A DNA stretch of 64,000 bases from Acidimicrobiia bacterium (GTDB lineage: Bacteria; Actinomycetota; Acidimicrobiia; IMCC26256; JAENVU01), in the NCBI GenBank assembly GCA_025361725.1, contig JANYJV010000012.1:1-64000 (forward strand), read 5' to 3'. The notes under the pieces were generated by a model that was given only the letters and a program-made list of their open reading frames with translations, was not told the DNA's origin and made no database searches. Position 1 is the first letter of the stretch. Every line of letters starts with the position of its first letter. Position numbers and translations under genes: made by a program. This document shows positions 30,890 through 40,272 of this stretch, piece by piece.

Positions 30890-32083
30890 TCAGTGTGAAG
30901 CGTTCCAGGCGGCGACGGCGTCGTTCCACACCGACGCACTGGTCACGATCCGAGTGTCCGGGCACTTGCTGAGCCAGGACGCCGCTTCAGGGAACGCGCC
31001 GCCACCGAGCCACACGATGGTGTTCCCCGAGCACGAGACGTTGTATCCGTCGGGGAGACCGAGGCTCCCGTGGTTCGGGGTCTGGTCCACTCGGAACACG
31101 TTGCCGTGCAGTGCCAACTTCGGCGACCGCCCGGTGTCGTCCCACTTGAAGAATCCACCGTGGCCGGGCGCAGGGCCCTTGTAGACCGTCGGCATCGGCT
31201 GCAAGCGCAACAAATTGTTGTTCATGGTCAACGTGTTGGATCGCCCGTCCGAACTCGTGTTGTTCGACGACGGTCGGGTCGAGATTCCGACGTAGCAACC
31301 GTCGAACAGCGAGTCAGAGATCACGCCGCCGTTCAGGTAGTCGTTCTGCAGGCAGTCGTCGTGGATGAACGTGGTGTGGGCGCCGCGTACGGTCCAGTTC
31401 GACGCACCGTCCCGAACGTTGATCGCATCTCCGTAGTTGTGCACACGGACGTTCTCAATGACGGAGTTCGGGGTGGCGAAGTTGAATCCGCCGGTGTGGT
31501 GGAACGTCTCCCAGGTGGTGTCGTTCGCCCACGTCCCGACGATGGATCCGCCGTTCCAGCACAGACTGCCGTTGCCGGTCGGTGAGACCGGCCACGAGTC
31601 GACCTGGGTCCACGATGCACTGCGAGCATCCACCGCGAGGTGTCCACTGATCGAGGGCTTGAAGCGATCGCGCTGCGCGCCGCCTACCGATTGCGGGCTC
31701 TGTGTCAGACACACACTGGCCTGGGGAACGGGGACCGGCGCTGGTGGTGGCGTGGGGACAGGCACTGGGGCCGGCGTGGGGGCGGGCGTTGGGGTCGGCA
31801 CTGGCACCGGGGTGGGCGCCGGGACAGGCACTGGGGTCGGCGTGGGGGCGGGCGCCGGCACGGGGGCGGGCGTCGGCGTCGGTACCGGGGCGGGGGTCGG
31901 TGCCGGCTTGTGATGGGGGTGCCGGCGGTGATGTCGACGGAGGTGGTGGCGGTGCGACACCCGGTGCAGCGAGCTCGGCGCGCTGGACGAGCCGTATTCG
32001 GCGTTGGCCATTTGCGGTGCGAGCAGGATCAGGAAGACCACGCTGAGCGCGGCCAATATTCGAGAACGGGGTCTGGAGGGCAT
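30890..32083 (-). CDS. Secreted protein: signal peptide, PT/PV/PA-rich stalk, beta-helix-like domain
   Basis: MPSRPRSRILAALSVVFLILLAPQMANA signal; about 60-residue Pro-rich stretch; domain strongly similar to 40981..42591. Confidence 0.8.
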   Translation of the reverse strand: MPSRPRSRILAALSVVFLILLAPQMANAEYGSSSAPSSLHRVSHRHHLRRHHRRHPHHKPAPTPAPVPTPTPAPVPAPAPTPTPVPVPAPTPVPVPTPTPAPTPAPVPVPTPPPAPVPVPQASVCLTQSPQSVGGAQRDRFKPSISGHLAVDARSASWTQVDSWPVSPTGNGSLCWNGGSIVGTWANDTTWETFHHTGGFNFATPNSVIENVRVHNYGDAINVRDGASNWTVRGAHTTFIHDDCLQNDYLNGGVISDSLFDGCYVGISTRPSSNNTSSDGRSNTLTMNNNLLRLQPMPTVYKGPAPGHGGFFKWDDTGRSPKLALHGNVFRVDQTPNHGSLGLPDGYNVSCSGNTIVWLGGGAFPEAASWLSKCPDTRIVTSASVWNDAVAAWNASH

Positions 32084-32410
32084 TCGACGACTCCTTGGGG
32101 TGGGGAGGCCTGCGGCAGAGCTCGCTCTCCGCGCGATTTCAGGCACTCCGGCTTCCGTGACCCCCTTGGTATCGACGGTGTCGCGGCGGCTCCTTGAATG
32201 GGCCAGACGACTCAATCCTCCCAGTATTGGTTGTGAAGATCCCTTTTGGGTGGTAGGTTCTGAGGCCTTCGAGGTTCTCCATTGAGCCTGGGAATGCGGT
32301 GCCAATCTACTTCACAGCGGGTCGCCGACGGCAGGGAACTTTTTTTCTCGGCTATCCGTTTGCGGTATTCGGGCTAAAACGACAATTGGGGAGAAAGGTG
32401 CGGGAACTCC

Positions 32411-33316
32411 ATGGCGAGTGGCGTGTATCCCGAACTTGATCTGCGAGCTGCCGAGCGCACGCGCCGTCGGCGCAGTCGGGGTCGTGGCACTTCGGTGATC
32501 AGCGGCGTCGAAGTCGTCGATGGGTCGGTCACCGATGTGGCCGACGTCCCCGGCGTGATTAGCGTCGATGCCGCCTCGGGCGAGGTCGTGATCGACCTCC
32601 GTACCGTGGAGGAGCGGGCCCGCTCGATCGACCTGGTGTCGGTGGACACCCCGATGAGGGAGACCTCACCCCCGAGCGTGTCCGTGACGCCCCGTGCGGC
32701 GCGCGATGGCTTGAAACGAGTTTTCGATCTGACCGCCGTGGTGGTCACCGCTCCCGTCTGGGGACCGGTGATGCTCGCGCTGGCGGGAGTGGTGCGACTC
32801 ACGTCGAAGGGATCCGCCTTCTACGGTCACGAGCGCATCGGCCGCAGCGGCCGCACGATTCGTTGCTTCAAGCTGCGCACGATGGTGGCGGATGCCGATA
32901 GCCGGCTTGCACAGCTGCTGGCGTCGGACCCCGACCTGGCCGAGGAGTTCGCTCGGACCTTCAAGCTGAAGCATGACCCTCGCGTCACTCGCATCGGCCG
33001 GTTCCTGCGCAAGACCTCGCTCGACGAGCTCCCGCAGTTGATCAATGTGCTCAAGGGCGAGATGAGCATCGTCGGTCCCCGGCCCATCACCGAGGACGAG
33101 ATGCGTCGGTACGGACAGTACATGCCGATCGTGCTCAGCGCCCGTCCGGGCATGACCGGTCTCTGGCAGGTCTCCGGCCGGAACGATGTCTCGTATTCGA
33201 CCCGTGTCGCCCTGGATGTTCAGTATGCGTTCGGACAGAGCTTTGGGGGAGACCTGTCGATCATTGCCCGTACTTTCGTGCGTGTCCTGCGACCCTCGCG
33301 AGGTGGGGCATACTGA
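32411..33316 (+). CDS. Initiating sugar transferase (bacterial sugar transferase family)
   Basis: GHERIGRSGRTIRCFKLRTMVADAD; RFLRKTSLDELPQLINVLKGEMSIVGPRP; GLWQVSGRNDVSY. Confidence 0.93.
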   Translation: MASGVYPELDLRAAERTRRRRSRGRGTSVISGVEVVDGSVTDVADVPGVISVDAASGEVVIDLRTVEERARSIDLVSVDTPMRETSPPSVSVTPRAARDGLKRVFDLTAVVVTAPVWGPVMLALAGVVRLTSKGSAFYGHERIGRSGRTIRCFKLRTMVADADSRLAQLLASDPDLAEEFARTFKLKHDPRVTRIGRFLRKTSLDELPQLINVLKGEMSIVGPRPITEDEMRRYGQYMPIVLSARPGMTGLWQVSGRNDVSYSTRVALDVQYAFGQSFGGDLSIIARTFVRVLRPSRGGAY

Positions 33317-33317
33317 G

Positions 33318-34898
33318 ATGATCGACGACCATCTGATGCCTTCTAGCGAATCAACACCCGGACCCACCCGCCGTGATCGGAACCTGGAGATTCTCGGCGG
33401 GTCGACTCGCCTCGAACTCGGCTTCGGCGGCGTTCTGCGCGTCCTACGCCGACGCGGGCTCCTCCTCATCGGGATTTTCGTGCTGGCGGCGGCGCTGATC
33501 TTTGTGGCCAGCAACCAACTGCCGAAGCGGTATGCGTCCGTCGCCTGGATTCGCGTGACGGACCAGAAAGAAAACCTTTTCATCAAATCGGGACAGTCGG
33601 TCGACCTGACCAAGGAACAACGTGCGGTCGTCACGACCCTCGAGTCCCCGCGCTTGAGCCAGGCGCTCCAGGCCAAGTTCAAAGCGCAGTTCAACGACAT
33701 CAGCTCCGTGGCGGCAACCGGCCTGGAAGCCTCACCGCTGATTCGGATCGACTCTGAGGCATCGTCGCCGCGACTTGCCGAGCAATCGGCGAACGAGGCC
33801 GCACTGTTCGTCGTCGCCGATCGACGTGGCAAAGCGCGAGCCAAGTTCGCCTCACGCGCGAAGGCCGAGAGCGAGCTTGCGGCGGCCTACGAGGCAGAAG
33901 TCAACACCCTGTCCGAGCAGTTCTCGGCGATCACGAATCCCGCGGACAGCCGCCGACCCGGACTTCAGACCAAGCTCACCGCGAAACAGACGGAGTTCAA
34001 CGACGCCTCGTCTGCCGCCGCGACCGATACGACGGAGTCGCGCACGGCCGATGGCGGGCTCGAGATCTACGAGGATGCAATCCGACCTGTCGATCCTTCC
34101 TTCCCGCTCCCGACGAGTTGGGCGATCATCGGCGGCCTGGCGGTCTTGCTCATCTCGGTGGGTGTGGTCTACGGCCGGGAAGAGTTGGTCGGTCGGTTCC
34201 GTAGCGGTGACTCGAGCGAGTCGCGCCGAGCGGGAGCGCGAGTTCTCGGCGTCCTTGGGCAGGCGAACGGGGCGCTGCCGCGTGGTGTGGTGACCGGCGC
34301 AGGCGCCACCGTCGACGAGGTCGGTCTGCAGATCGTCCACCTCCTCGGACGGAGCAAGGCAAACGTCGTGCTGTTGTGCGGGGTCGATGGTCCGGCACCG
34401 GAAATCACCGCCCGCCGCATCGCTCAAGCCATCGCCGAGTCCGGCGCACGTGTGGTCTTCGCCGCCTGCCGGGGAGTCTCGGAATCCATGGACTCGGACG
34501 AGTTCGAAGCGCCGGTACCACGAGCGCGTTTGTCGGTGGTGCATGAACAGCAGACCGGCGGCCGTCTGCGCGTCCTGGACGACGGTATTGCGGTCAACGA
34601 ACTGACGGTTGCGCGGGCGCGAACCGTCTTGCGGCGGCTCACGGAACAGTGTGAGTACGTCGTCATCGCGGCACCGTCGCCAACAGTGGAACCATCGTCA
34701 TTGGTGCTCGCGGAACTCGCGGATGCCACGGTCATGATCGCCCAGCACGGCGTGACGAAACTTCGTGACGCGGAGCGGGCGGGGACGAGACTGCGGCGCG
34801 TCGGCGGTGCGGTGCTCGGAGTGCTGGTGGATCCGGCCAAGCCGGGACCCGCGGGTGCGGCGTACGTCGCCCGAAGTGCCGGAGTCTCGGCGGGCTGA
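33318..34898 (+). CDS. Wzz-like chain-length determinant fused to a degenerate BY-kinase-like domain
   Basis: Two TM segments flanking a coiled-coil-rich region, then Rossmann-like domain without a Walker A motif. Confidence 0.75.
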   Translation: MIDDHLMPSSESTPGPTRRDRNLEILGGSTRLELGFGGVLRVLRRRGLLLIGIFVLAAALIFVASNQLPKRYASVAWIRVTDQKENLFIKSGQSVDLTKEQRAVVTTLESPRLSQALQAKFKAQFNDISSVAATGLEASPLIRIDSEASSPRLAEQSANEAALFVVADRRGKARAKFASRAKAESELAAAYEAEVNTLSEQFSAITNPADSRRPGLQTKLTAKQTEFNDASSAAATDTTESRTADGGLEIYEDAIRPVDPSFPLPTSWAIIGGLAVLLISVGVVYGREELVGRFRSGDSSESRRAGARVLGVLGQANGALPRGVVTGAGATVDEVGLQIVHLLGRSKANVVLLCGVDGPAPEITARRIAQAIAESGARVVFAACRGVSESMDSDEFEAPVPRARLSVVHEQQTGGRLRVLDDGIAVNELTVARARTVLRRLTEQCEYVVIAAPSPTVEPSSLVLAELADATVMIAQHGVTKLRDAERAGTRLRRVGGAVLGVLVDPAKPGPAGAAYVARSAGVSAG

Positions 34899-34902
34899 GC
34901 GC

Positions 34903-36030
34903 GTGACCCCGATCGCGCGCCGAGCCGTGGCGCTCCATATCGTCACGCGCTACCAACGCGGTGGTTCCGAGCAACGTCTTCGAGATCTCGTTGCGGCGTT
35001 GGCTGACGTCGATCATGTCGTCGTCGTCGGTTCGGACTCCGATGCCGAGCTCGCGACCGAGCACCTTGGGTTTGCCGTCGAGGTCGATCGTCACCTCGTT
35101 CGCTCACCCCGACCTGGTCATGACCTTCGGGCCCTGAGATCGACCCGGGCTCGCATCCGTCGGGTACGGCCCGATGTGATTGTGACCCACCAGTCCAAGT
35201 CGGGGGTCATCGGCCGGATCGCGGCACGTACAACCGGCCGGGTACCCGTGCTCCACTCGCTCTCCATGGCGAACTTCGGACCCGGGTACGGCAGGGCCGA
35301 GAGCGCCCTCTTTCGTTGGATCGAGCGGGCGCTGGCACCTCTGACTGCGGGCTACGTGGTCGTCGGTGCGGACCTCGCTCGACGGTTCGAAGTTGCCGGC
35401 GTCGCCTCCGCCAAGCTCGCGATCGTGAGGTCAGCCGCCACGCTGCCCGCACCGCGACCGCCAACTCCACCGAAGGTCGATGGAATTCCCGACGGCCGGC
35501 CGGTCATCGTGAGTCTCGGCGCGCTCGAGGAGCGGAAGAATCCGCTCCAGCTGGTGCCGCTCCTTCGCCGCGTGCGTGCGCAGGTCCCTGATGCGTTCCT
35601 TGCCATCGCCGGGGAGGGACCGTTGGCCGACGCGTTGCGAGCTGAGGTCGACGCCGCCGGCCTTCACGATGACGTCGCGATCCTCGGCTACGTGAAACCC
35701 ACCGCACCGCTGTTGTGGCGCGCCGACGGGTTGGTGCTGCTGAGCAATGCCGAAGGCCTCCCGCAGGTGTTGGTGCAGGCTGCCGCCGCCGGTGTTCCGT
35801 TCGTGAGCTACGACGTCGACGGAGCTCGCGAGGTGCTCGCGCTCGGTGCCGTCGGTTCGGTGGTGCCGTTGGGAGCCGTCGACGACGCGGCGGACGCACT
35901 CGCGCACCTGCTACGGACCGCGCCGCCCGGTACGCGCACGGTAGACGTGGGTTCGTGGGACGCTAACGTGATCTACTCGGCATACCGCCGGGTCGTCGAC
36001 GACGTGGTTGGAGCGGCGCGTGTTGGCTGA
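34903..36030 (+). CDS. Glycosyltransferase family 4-like
   Basis: RGGSEQRLRDLVAAL; VSLGALEERKNPLQLVPLL; NAEGLPQVLVQAAAAGVPFVSYDVDGAREVL; GTG start. Confidence 0.88.
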   Translation: MTPIARRAVALHIVTRYQRGGSEQRLRDLVAALADVDHVVVVGSDSDAELATEHLGFAVEVDRHLVRSPRPGHDLRALRSTRARIRRVRPDVIVTHQSKSGVIGRIAARTTGRVPVLHSLSMANFGPGYGRAESALFRWIERALAPLTAGYVVVGADLARRFEVAGVASAKLAIVRSAATLPAPRPPTPPKVDGIPDGRPVIVSLGALEERKNPLQLVPLLRRVRAQVPDAFLAIAGEGPLADALRAEVDAAGLHDDVAILGYVKPTAPLLWRADGLVLLSNAEGLPQVLVQAAAAGVPFVSYDVDGAREVLALGAVGSVVPLGAVDDAADALAHLLRTAPPGTRTVDVGSWDANVIYSAYRRVVDDVVGAARVG

Positions 36031-37228
36031 CATCAACTTGGCCGTGCGCCGCTTCTTCAGGGAGATCAACGAGTCACCGTTCCCGACGGTCTTGCTCGCG
36101 CTTTCGATCATCTTCAGTGGCTTCCTCTACCCCAAGTTCGGTGGGAGCGGGAAAGGCAGCGAAGGTGGGCTGGCCTTCCCCGACATTGTGATCGGGGCGA
36201 TGATCGTGTCGTCGATGGTGCACGTGTTGCGCGGCGATTGGTTGGCACGCGACGAGGCGCGAGCCATCAGTGTTCCTATTTTCGTCATCGCCCTCGGTGC
36301 CCTGATCGGTTCGCTCTGGGCCGGGCTTCACGGCTGGATCATCAACTTCTTTGTTCGCGACATCGCCGTGATCCTCGCGTTCCTCTCTGCCACCGACATC
36401 CTGCGCCGCGGCGGTTCGAAAGCGGTCCGGCTGTGTTTCGGTGCGTTGGGTGTCTGCATCATCCTGGCCGCGGTCCAGCTCGGTGCCTCGGGAGGAAGCG
36501 AACTCCGGGCGAGCGGCACCTTCCCCAACCCGAACATCCCAGGGAATCTGTTGGCGATCGCGATCTTGTGCTGGGCGTCGGCGCCGTTCCGTTGGTCGAC
36601 GAAGGGCGGCGTGATCTTCGTCGGGATTGTCGGCCTCCTTGCGACGGCGTCGTTCGGATCGCTGCTGCAACTCGGGGTGGGCTTCGGGTATCTCGCGTAC
36701 AGCAATTTCGGGAAGGCCGCCAACATCATGCGCGGTCGTCGCCTGCTGATGGTGATCCCGATCGTGCTCATTGCCATGTCCGGGTTCTTCGTCTACAGCC
36801 AGCTGCGCAGTGGACAGGGTCAGACCGGCTTCAACCAAGCCCGGTTCGACCGCAGCGGCGGGACTCGTACCCTCGTCTGGGCGCAAGCGCTCGACAAGTA
36901 CGTGGACGCGCCGTGGGGTGTCGGTCCCGGCTCGGTTCGGGGGTACAGCCTCAACTCGTACGCAACGGAGCTGCACTCCGAGCCGCTGGCATACCTCATC
37001 GAGCGCGGTCCGATCGGCTTGTTCGGGCTGCTGCTGATGTGGTTCGTGATGGTGCGATTGGCGCCTGCCAGAACCAACGCCCGGGCGATGGTGTTTGCGT
37101 ACATCGTGGGGAGTTTCTTCCGAGAGACCGCTCACTACCGGCATTTCTGGTTGCTGTTCCCGCTCGCGTTGGTCGCGGCGGAACAAGCGCGGCGCGAGCA
37201 ATCGTCGCGTGAAGTCGTACTGGTGTGA
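36020..37228 (+). CDS. O-antigen ligase/polymerase (Wzy-like) membrane protein
   Basis: Many TM segments; late loop GTRTLVWAQALDKYVDAPWGVGPGS...LHSEPLAYLIERGPIGLFGLLL. Confidence 0.78.
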   Translation: MLADINLAVRRFFREINESPFPTVLLALSIIFSGFLYPKFGGSGKGSEGGLAFPDIVIGAMIVSSMVHVLRGDWLARDEARAISVPIFVIALGALIGSLWAGLHGWIINFFVRDIAVILAFLSATDILRRGGSKAVRLCFGALGVCIILAAVQLGASGGSELRASGTFPNPNIPGNLLAIAILCWASAPFRWSTKGGVIFVGIVGLLATASFGSLLQLGVGFGYLAYSNFGKAANIMRGRRLLMVIPIVLIAMSGFFVYSQLRSGQGQTGFNQARFDRSGGTRTLVWAQALDKYVDAPWGVGPGSVRGYSLNSYATELHSEPLAYLIERGPIGLFGLLLMWFVMVRLAPARTNARAMVFAYIVGSFFRETAHYRHFWLLFPLALVAAEQARREQSSREVVLV

Positions 37229-38778
37229 ACGACGATGACGGCGTGGTCCCGAGGCAAGCTGGGTCCGGCAGCACGGCCCGGCGGGCGCTCGGCGGAATGG
37301 TGTGGTCCGGGCTCGGGTTCGGATCGCAGGGTGTTGGCCAGTTCCTCGTGGTCATCGTGTTCGCGCGGTACCTGACCAAGACCGACAACGGATTGGTCGG
37401 CGCGGCGGTCATCGTCATCGCGCTCGGTCAGTTGTTCACCGAAGCCGGCTTTGGTCCCGCCGTGATCCAACGCGAAGACCTGACCGATGAGCACGTCCGC
37501 ACGGCGTTTGCGTTGTCGATGATCACCGGACTCCTCATGACGGTATTGGTCTTTGCCGGCGCTCCACTCGCGGCTGCGTTCTTCCACCAACCGCGTATGG
37601 CCGGCATCGTGCGCGGCTTGGCCTTCGTCTTCGCGTTGCAAGCACCCGGTGTGGTGGCGATGGCGATGCTGCAACGCGATCTCGATTTCAAGTCGATTGC
37701 GATCGCCGAGACCGTGTCGTACTTCTTCGGGTTCGCGCTGGTCGGGGTGGTGCTGGCGATGAACGACGTCGGCGTGTGGTCGATCGTGATCGCGCAGCTC
37801 GCCCAGGCAGCGATCTTGACCGGCATCCTGGTAGCCCGGCGATCACACCCGCGGTCGCTACGCCCCCGACGGCGAGAGTCGAAGGATCTGCTCGTCTACG
37901 CAGGCGGGATGACCGTCGCGCGAGGCTTCAACTTCCTCGCGCTGAACGGCGACAACAGCGTGGTCGGCAACCAGATGAGCGCCGCATCGCTCGGTGCGTA
38001 CAAGAACGCGTACCTGCTCGCCGCGTTTCCGGCGCAGATGCTGGGCCAGGTCATGGATCGCGTCATCTTCCCGGTGCTTTCGCGCTTCCAGGACGACCGT
38101 GAGCGCGTGGCGGCGGCTTACCTCAGGGGAGTGTCGCTCGTCTCGATTCTCACGGTTCCCGGTTCGGTGCTCGCGGTGCTCCTGGCGCCGGAGCTCATTC
38201 ATCTCCTCCTCGGGGCCGGGCACAAGTGGGACGACGTCGTGCTGCCCTTCCAAATCATGGCCGGGGGGCTGTTGTTCCGGACCAGCTACAAGATCAGCGA
38301 CTCGTTGGCCCGAGCATTGGGAACGGTGTATCGCCGGGCCTGGCGGCAGGGGGCCTACGCGATCGCCGTGGTGGCCGGCGCATCTGTCGGCACGCGGTAC
38401 GGGCTCGGATGGGTCGCCGTGGGGGTCACGGGCGCGATTGTCCTCAACTATCTCCTCATGGCGGACCTGAGCCTGCGGACGGCAGAAATTTCCTGGGCCC
38501 GGTTTGGTCGTCGCCAGGTCCGCGGCCTGGGGCTGGCCGCGCTGGTGGCCGCCGTGAGCATCCCCACCGTGCTGGTCTTGCGTCAGGCGGGCCTCGGCGG
38601 AGGCCAACTCGAGAACCTCGTGGTCGTCGCCGGCGGCGTGGTGAGTGCCGCCGCCGTCCTCGGGCTGGCGTGGCTGGTCCGACCGGAGCTCACCCTGGGG
38701 GATGACGGACAATGGATCATGGCTGTGATTCGGTCGCGCAAGTCTCCGCCAAAAATGTCGATGGATATCCCGACATGA
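37225..38778 (+). CDS. Polysaccharide flippase (MOP superfamily, Wzx-like)
   Basis: GMVWSGLGFGSQGVGQFLVVIVFARYL; FGPAVIQRE; about 12-14 hydrophobic segments. Confidence 0.87.
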   Translation: MNDDDGVVPRQAGSGSTARRALGGMVWSGLGFGSQGVGQFLVVIVFARYLTKTDNGLVGAAVIVIALGQLFTEAGFGPAVIQREDLTDEHVRTAFALSMITGLLMTVLVFAGAPLAAAFFHQPRMAGIVRGLAFVFALQAPGVVAMAMLQRDLDFKSIAIAETVSYFFGFALVGVVLAMNDVGVWSIVIAQLAQAAILTGILVARRSHPRSLRPRRRESKDLLVYAGGMTVARGFNFLALNGDNSVVGNQMSAASLGAYKNAYLLAAFPAQMLGQVMDRVIFPVLSRFQDDRERVAAAYLRGVSLVSILTVPGSVLAVLLAPELIHLLLGAGHKWDDVVLPFQIMAGGLLFRTSYKISDSLARALGTVYRRAWRQGAYAIAVVAGASVGTRYGLGWVAVGVTGAIVLNYLLMADLSLRTAEISWARFGRRQVRGLGLAALVAAVSIPTVLVLRQAGLGGGQLENLVVVAGGVVSAAAVLGLAWLVRPELTLGDDGQWIMAVIRSRKSPPKMSMDIPT

Positions 38779-38803
38779 CTGGTCTGGGCCTGGAGGATAC
38801 GGC

Positions 38804-40261
38804 GTGAGTTTGGTGATGGAAGTGCTCCGTCGGTTCGACGAGCACGGCGTGGCGTATTGCCACTGGAAGAGCAACGACCATCTCGCCGCAGCGTTGTCCG
38901 CCGACACCGACCTCGACATTTTGGTGGACCCCGCGAACATCGACGACGCGTACGCCGTGTTCGCGGAGTTGTCGTGTCGACGTGGGCGCGTTGCGAACGC
39001 TCGCAACGACATCGGGCTCGAAGACTTCCTCGGCGTGGACGACGAGTCCAACCGCATGGTGCACTTTCACGTGCATTACCGGCTCCCCGGGGGTGAGCGC
39101 CACAACAAGCGCTTCCGGCTCCCGTGGGAACGGCTGGTGCTGGACACGAGAGTCCGCGACGAGTCCGGCGTGTGGATCACCGCGCCCGCGGTCGAGGTGG
39201 TGCTGCTCCTGACGCGCTACGCGCTGAAGTTGCGCGGCCGCGACATGGTCAAGGGATCCAGCGGTCCCGGTTCGGAGCTGGCCTTCTTGATGGCCCGGAC
39301 CGATCGTCGCGCGGTGCTCGACATTGCGGAGCAGCTTCTCGGTGAACTCGGCCGCCGCGCGATCGAACAGTGTCTCGACTGTGAGCCGGGAACCAAACAG
39401 CTGTACCGGCTCCGGCGGGTTGCGCTCCGTGTGCTGGCGAGTCAAACGAGTTCGAACGGTCCGGCGGCGTTCTCCCGGAGAATGAATCGCGAAGCGGCAT
39501 GGGCGTTGCGTGGGATCTCCCGCAAGGTCGCGCCGCGACCGGTCCTGAAAGGTCGCGGTGGCACCGGCGGCGGTGTGATCGTTGCATTCGTGGGTTGTGA
39601 CGGTTCGGGGAAGTCGACGATGGTCGGTGAGTCTCGGAAGTTCCTTGCGCCGAAACTCGATGTCTACCCGATGTACCTCGGGTCCGGGGACGGGTCGTCG
39701 TCGCTGATCCGCAAGCCGATGAAGCTCGTGCGCGACCAGGTATTCGGAAAGGCTCGTGACCGGAACACGATCGCCAAGAAGGTACGCGTCGGTGACGACC
39801 ATCCGACGGCGATGTCAGGGGCGAAAGCGGTCTGGGCCTTGACGCTCGCGGCGGAAAAGTCGCGCAAGCTGCGCACGATCATGAAAGCGCGGACGCGCGG
39901 CATGGTTGTGATCTGTGACCGGTGGCCGCAGATGCAGTTCCCCGGCGAACTCGACGGTCCTCGGCTCACTCATTGGGCTGAGGGCAATGCGGTGCAACGA
40001 GCACTCGCCGCGTATGAACTGCGACCGTACGAGTTGGCACGGCGGTTCCCGCCGGACATCGTGATCCGCCTCGACGTCGACGTCGACACCGCGGCCCGTC
40101 GCCGGCCGGAAGACGGGCACGACTACCTCTCGCATCGGATCGACTTGGTCCGACAACTCGAGTTCACCGGCTCACTGTTCGGCCCGGTCGAGATCGACGG
40201 GACCCAACCTCCGGACAAGGTCCTCACCGCGATACTTCGAGCGATCTGGTCGCGGCTCTGA
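38804..40261 (+). CDS. Fusion of nucleotidyltransferase-like N-terminal domain and thymidylate-kinase-like P-loop domain
   Basis: YCHWKSNDHL...DTDLDILVD; C-terminal VAFVGCDGSGKST and CDRWPQ. Confidence 0.7.
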   Translation: MSLVMEVLRRFDEHGVAYCHWKSNDHLAAALSADTDLDILVDPANIDDAYAVFAELSCRRGRVANARNDIGLEDFLGVDDESNRMVHFHVHYRLPGGERHNKRFRLPWERLVLDTRVRDESGVWITAPAVEVVLLLTRYALKLRGRDMVKGSSGPGSELAFLMARTDRRAVLDIAEQLLGELGRRAIEQCLDCEPGTKQLYRLRRVALRVLASQTSSNGPAAFSRRMNREAAWALRGISRKVAPRPVLKGRGGTGGGVIVAFVGCDGSGKSTMVGESRKFLAPKLDVYPMYLGSGDGSSSLIRKPMKLVRDQVFGKARDRNTIAKKVRVGDDHPTAMSGAKAVWALTLAAEKSRKLRTIMKARTRGMVVICDRWPQMQFPGELDGPRLTHWAEGNAVQRALAAYELRPYELARRFPPDIVIRLDVDVDTAARRRPEDGHDYLSHRIDLVRQLEFTGSLFGPVEIDGTQPPDKVLTAILRAIWSRL

Positions 40262-40272
40262 TCGACGCATCG

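Noticed and set aside
31437-31913. Gly/Thr/Val repeat protein (GTGAGVGAG...) on plus strand
   Set aside because: Antisense of the Pro-rich stalk of the minus-strand secreted protein.
31720-31915. Possible CRISPR-like or tandem repeat array
   Set aside because: Irregular short-period repeats encoding PT/PV/PA; no spacer-repeat structure.
36238-37212. 324-aa plus-strand ORF overlapping the Wzy-like gene
   Set aside because: Alternate frame, Arg-rich; the hydrophobic frame is the likely product.
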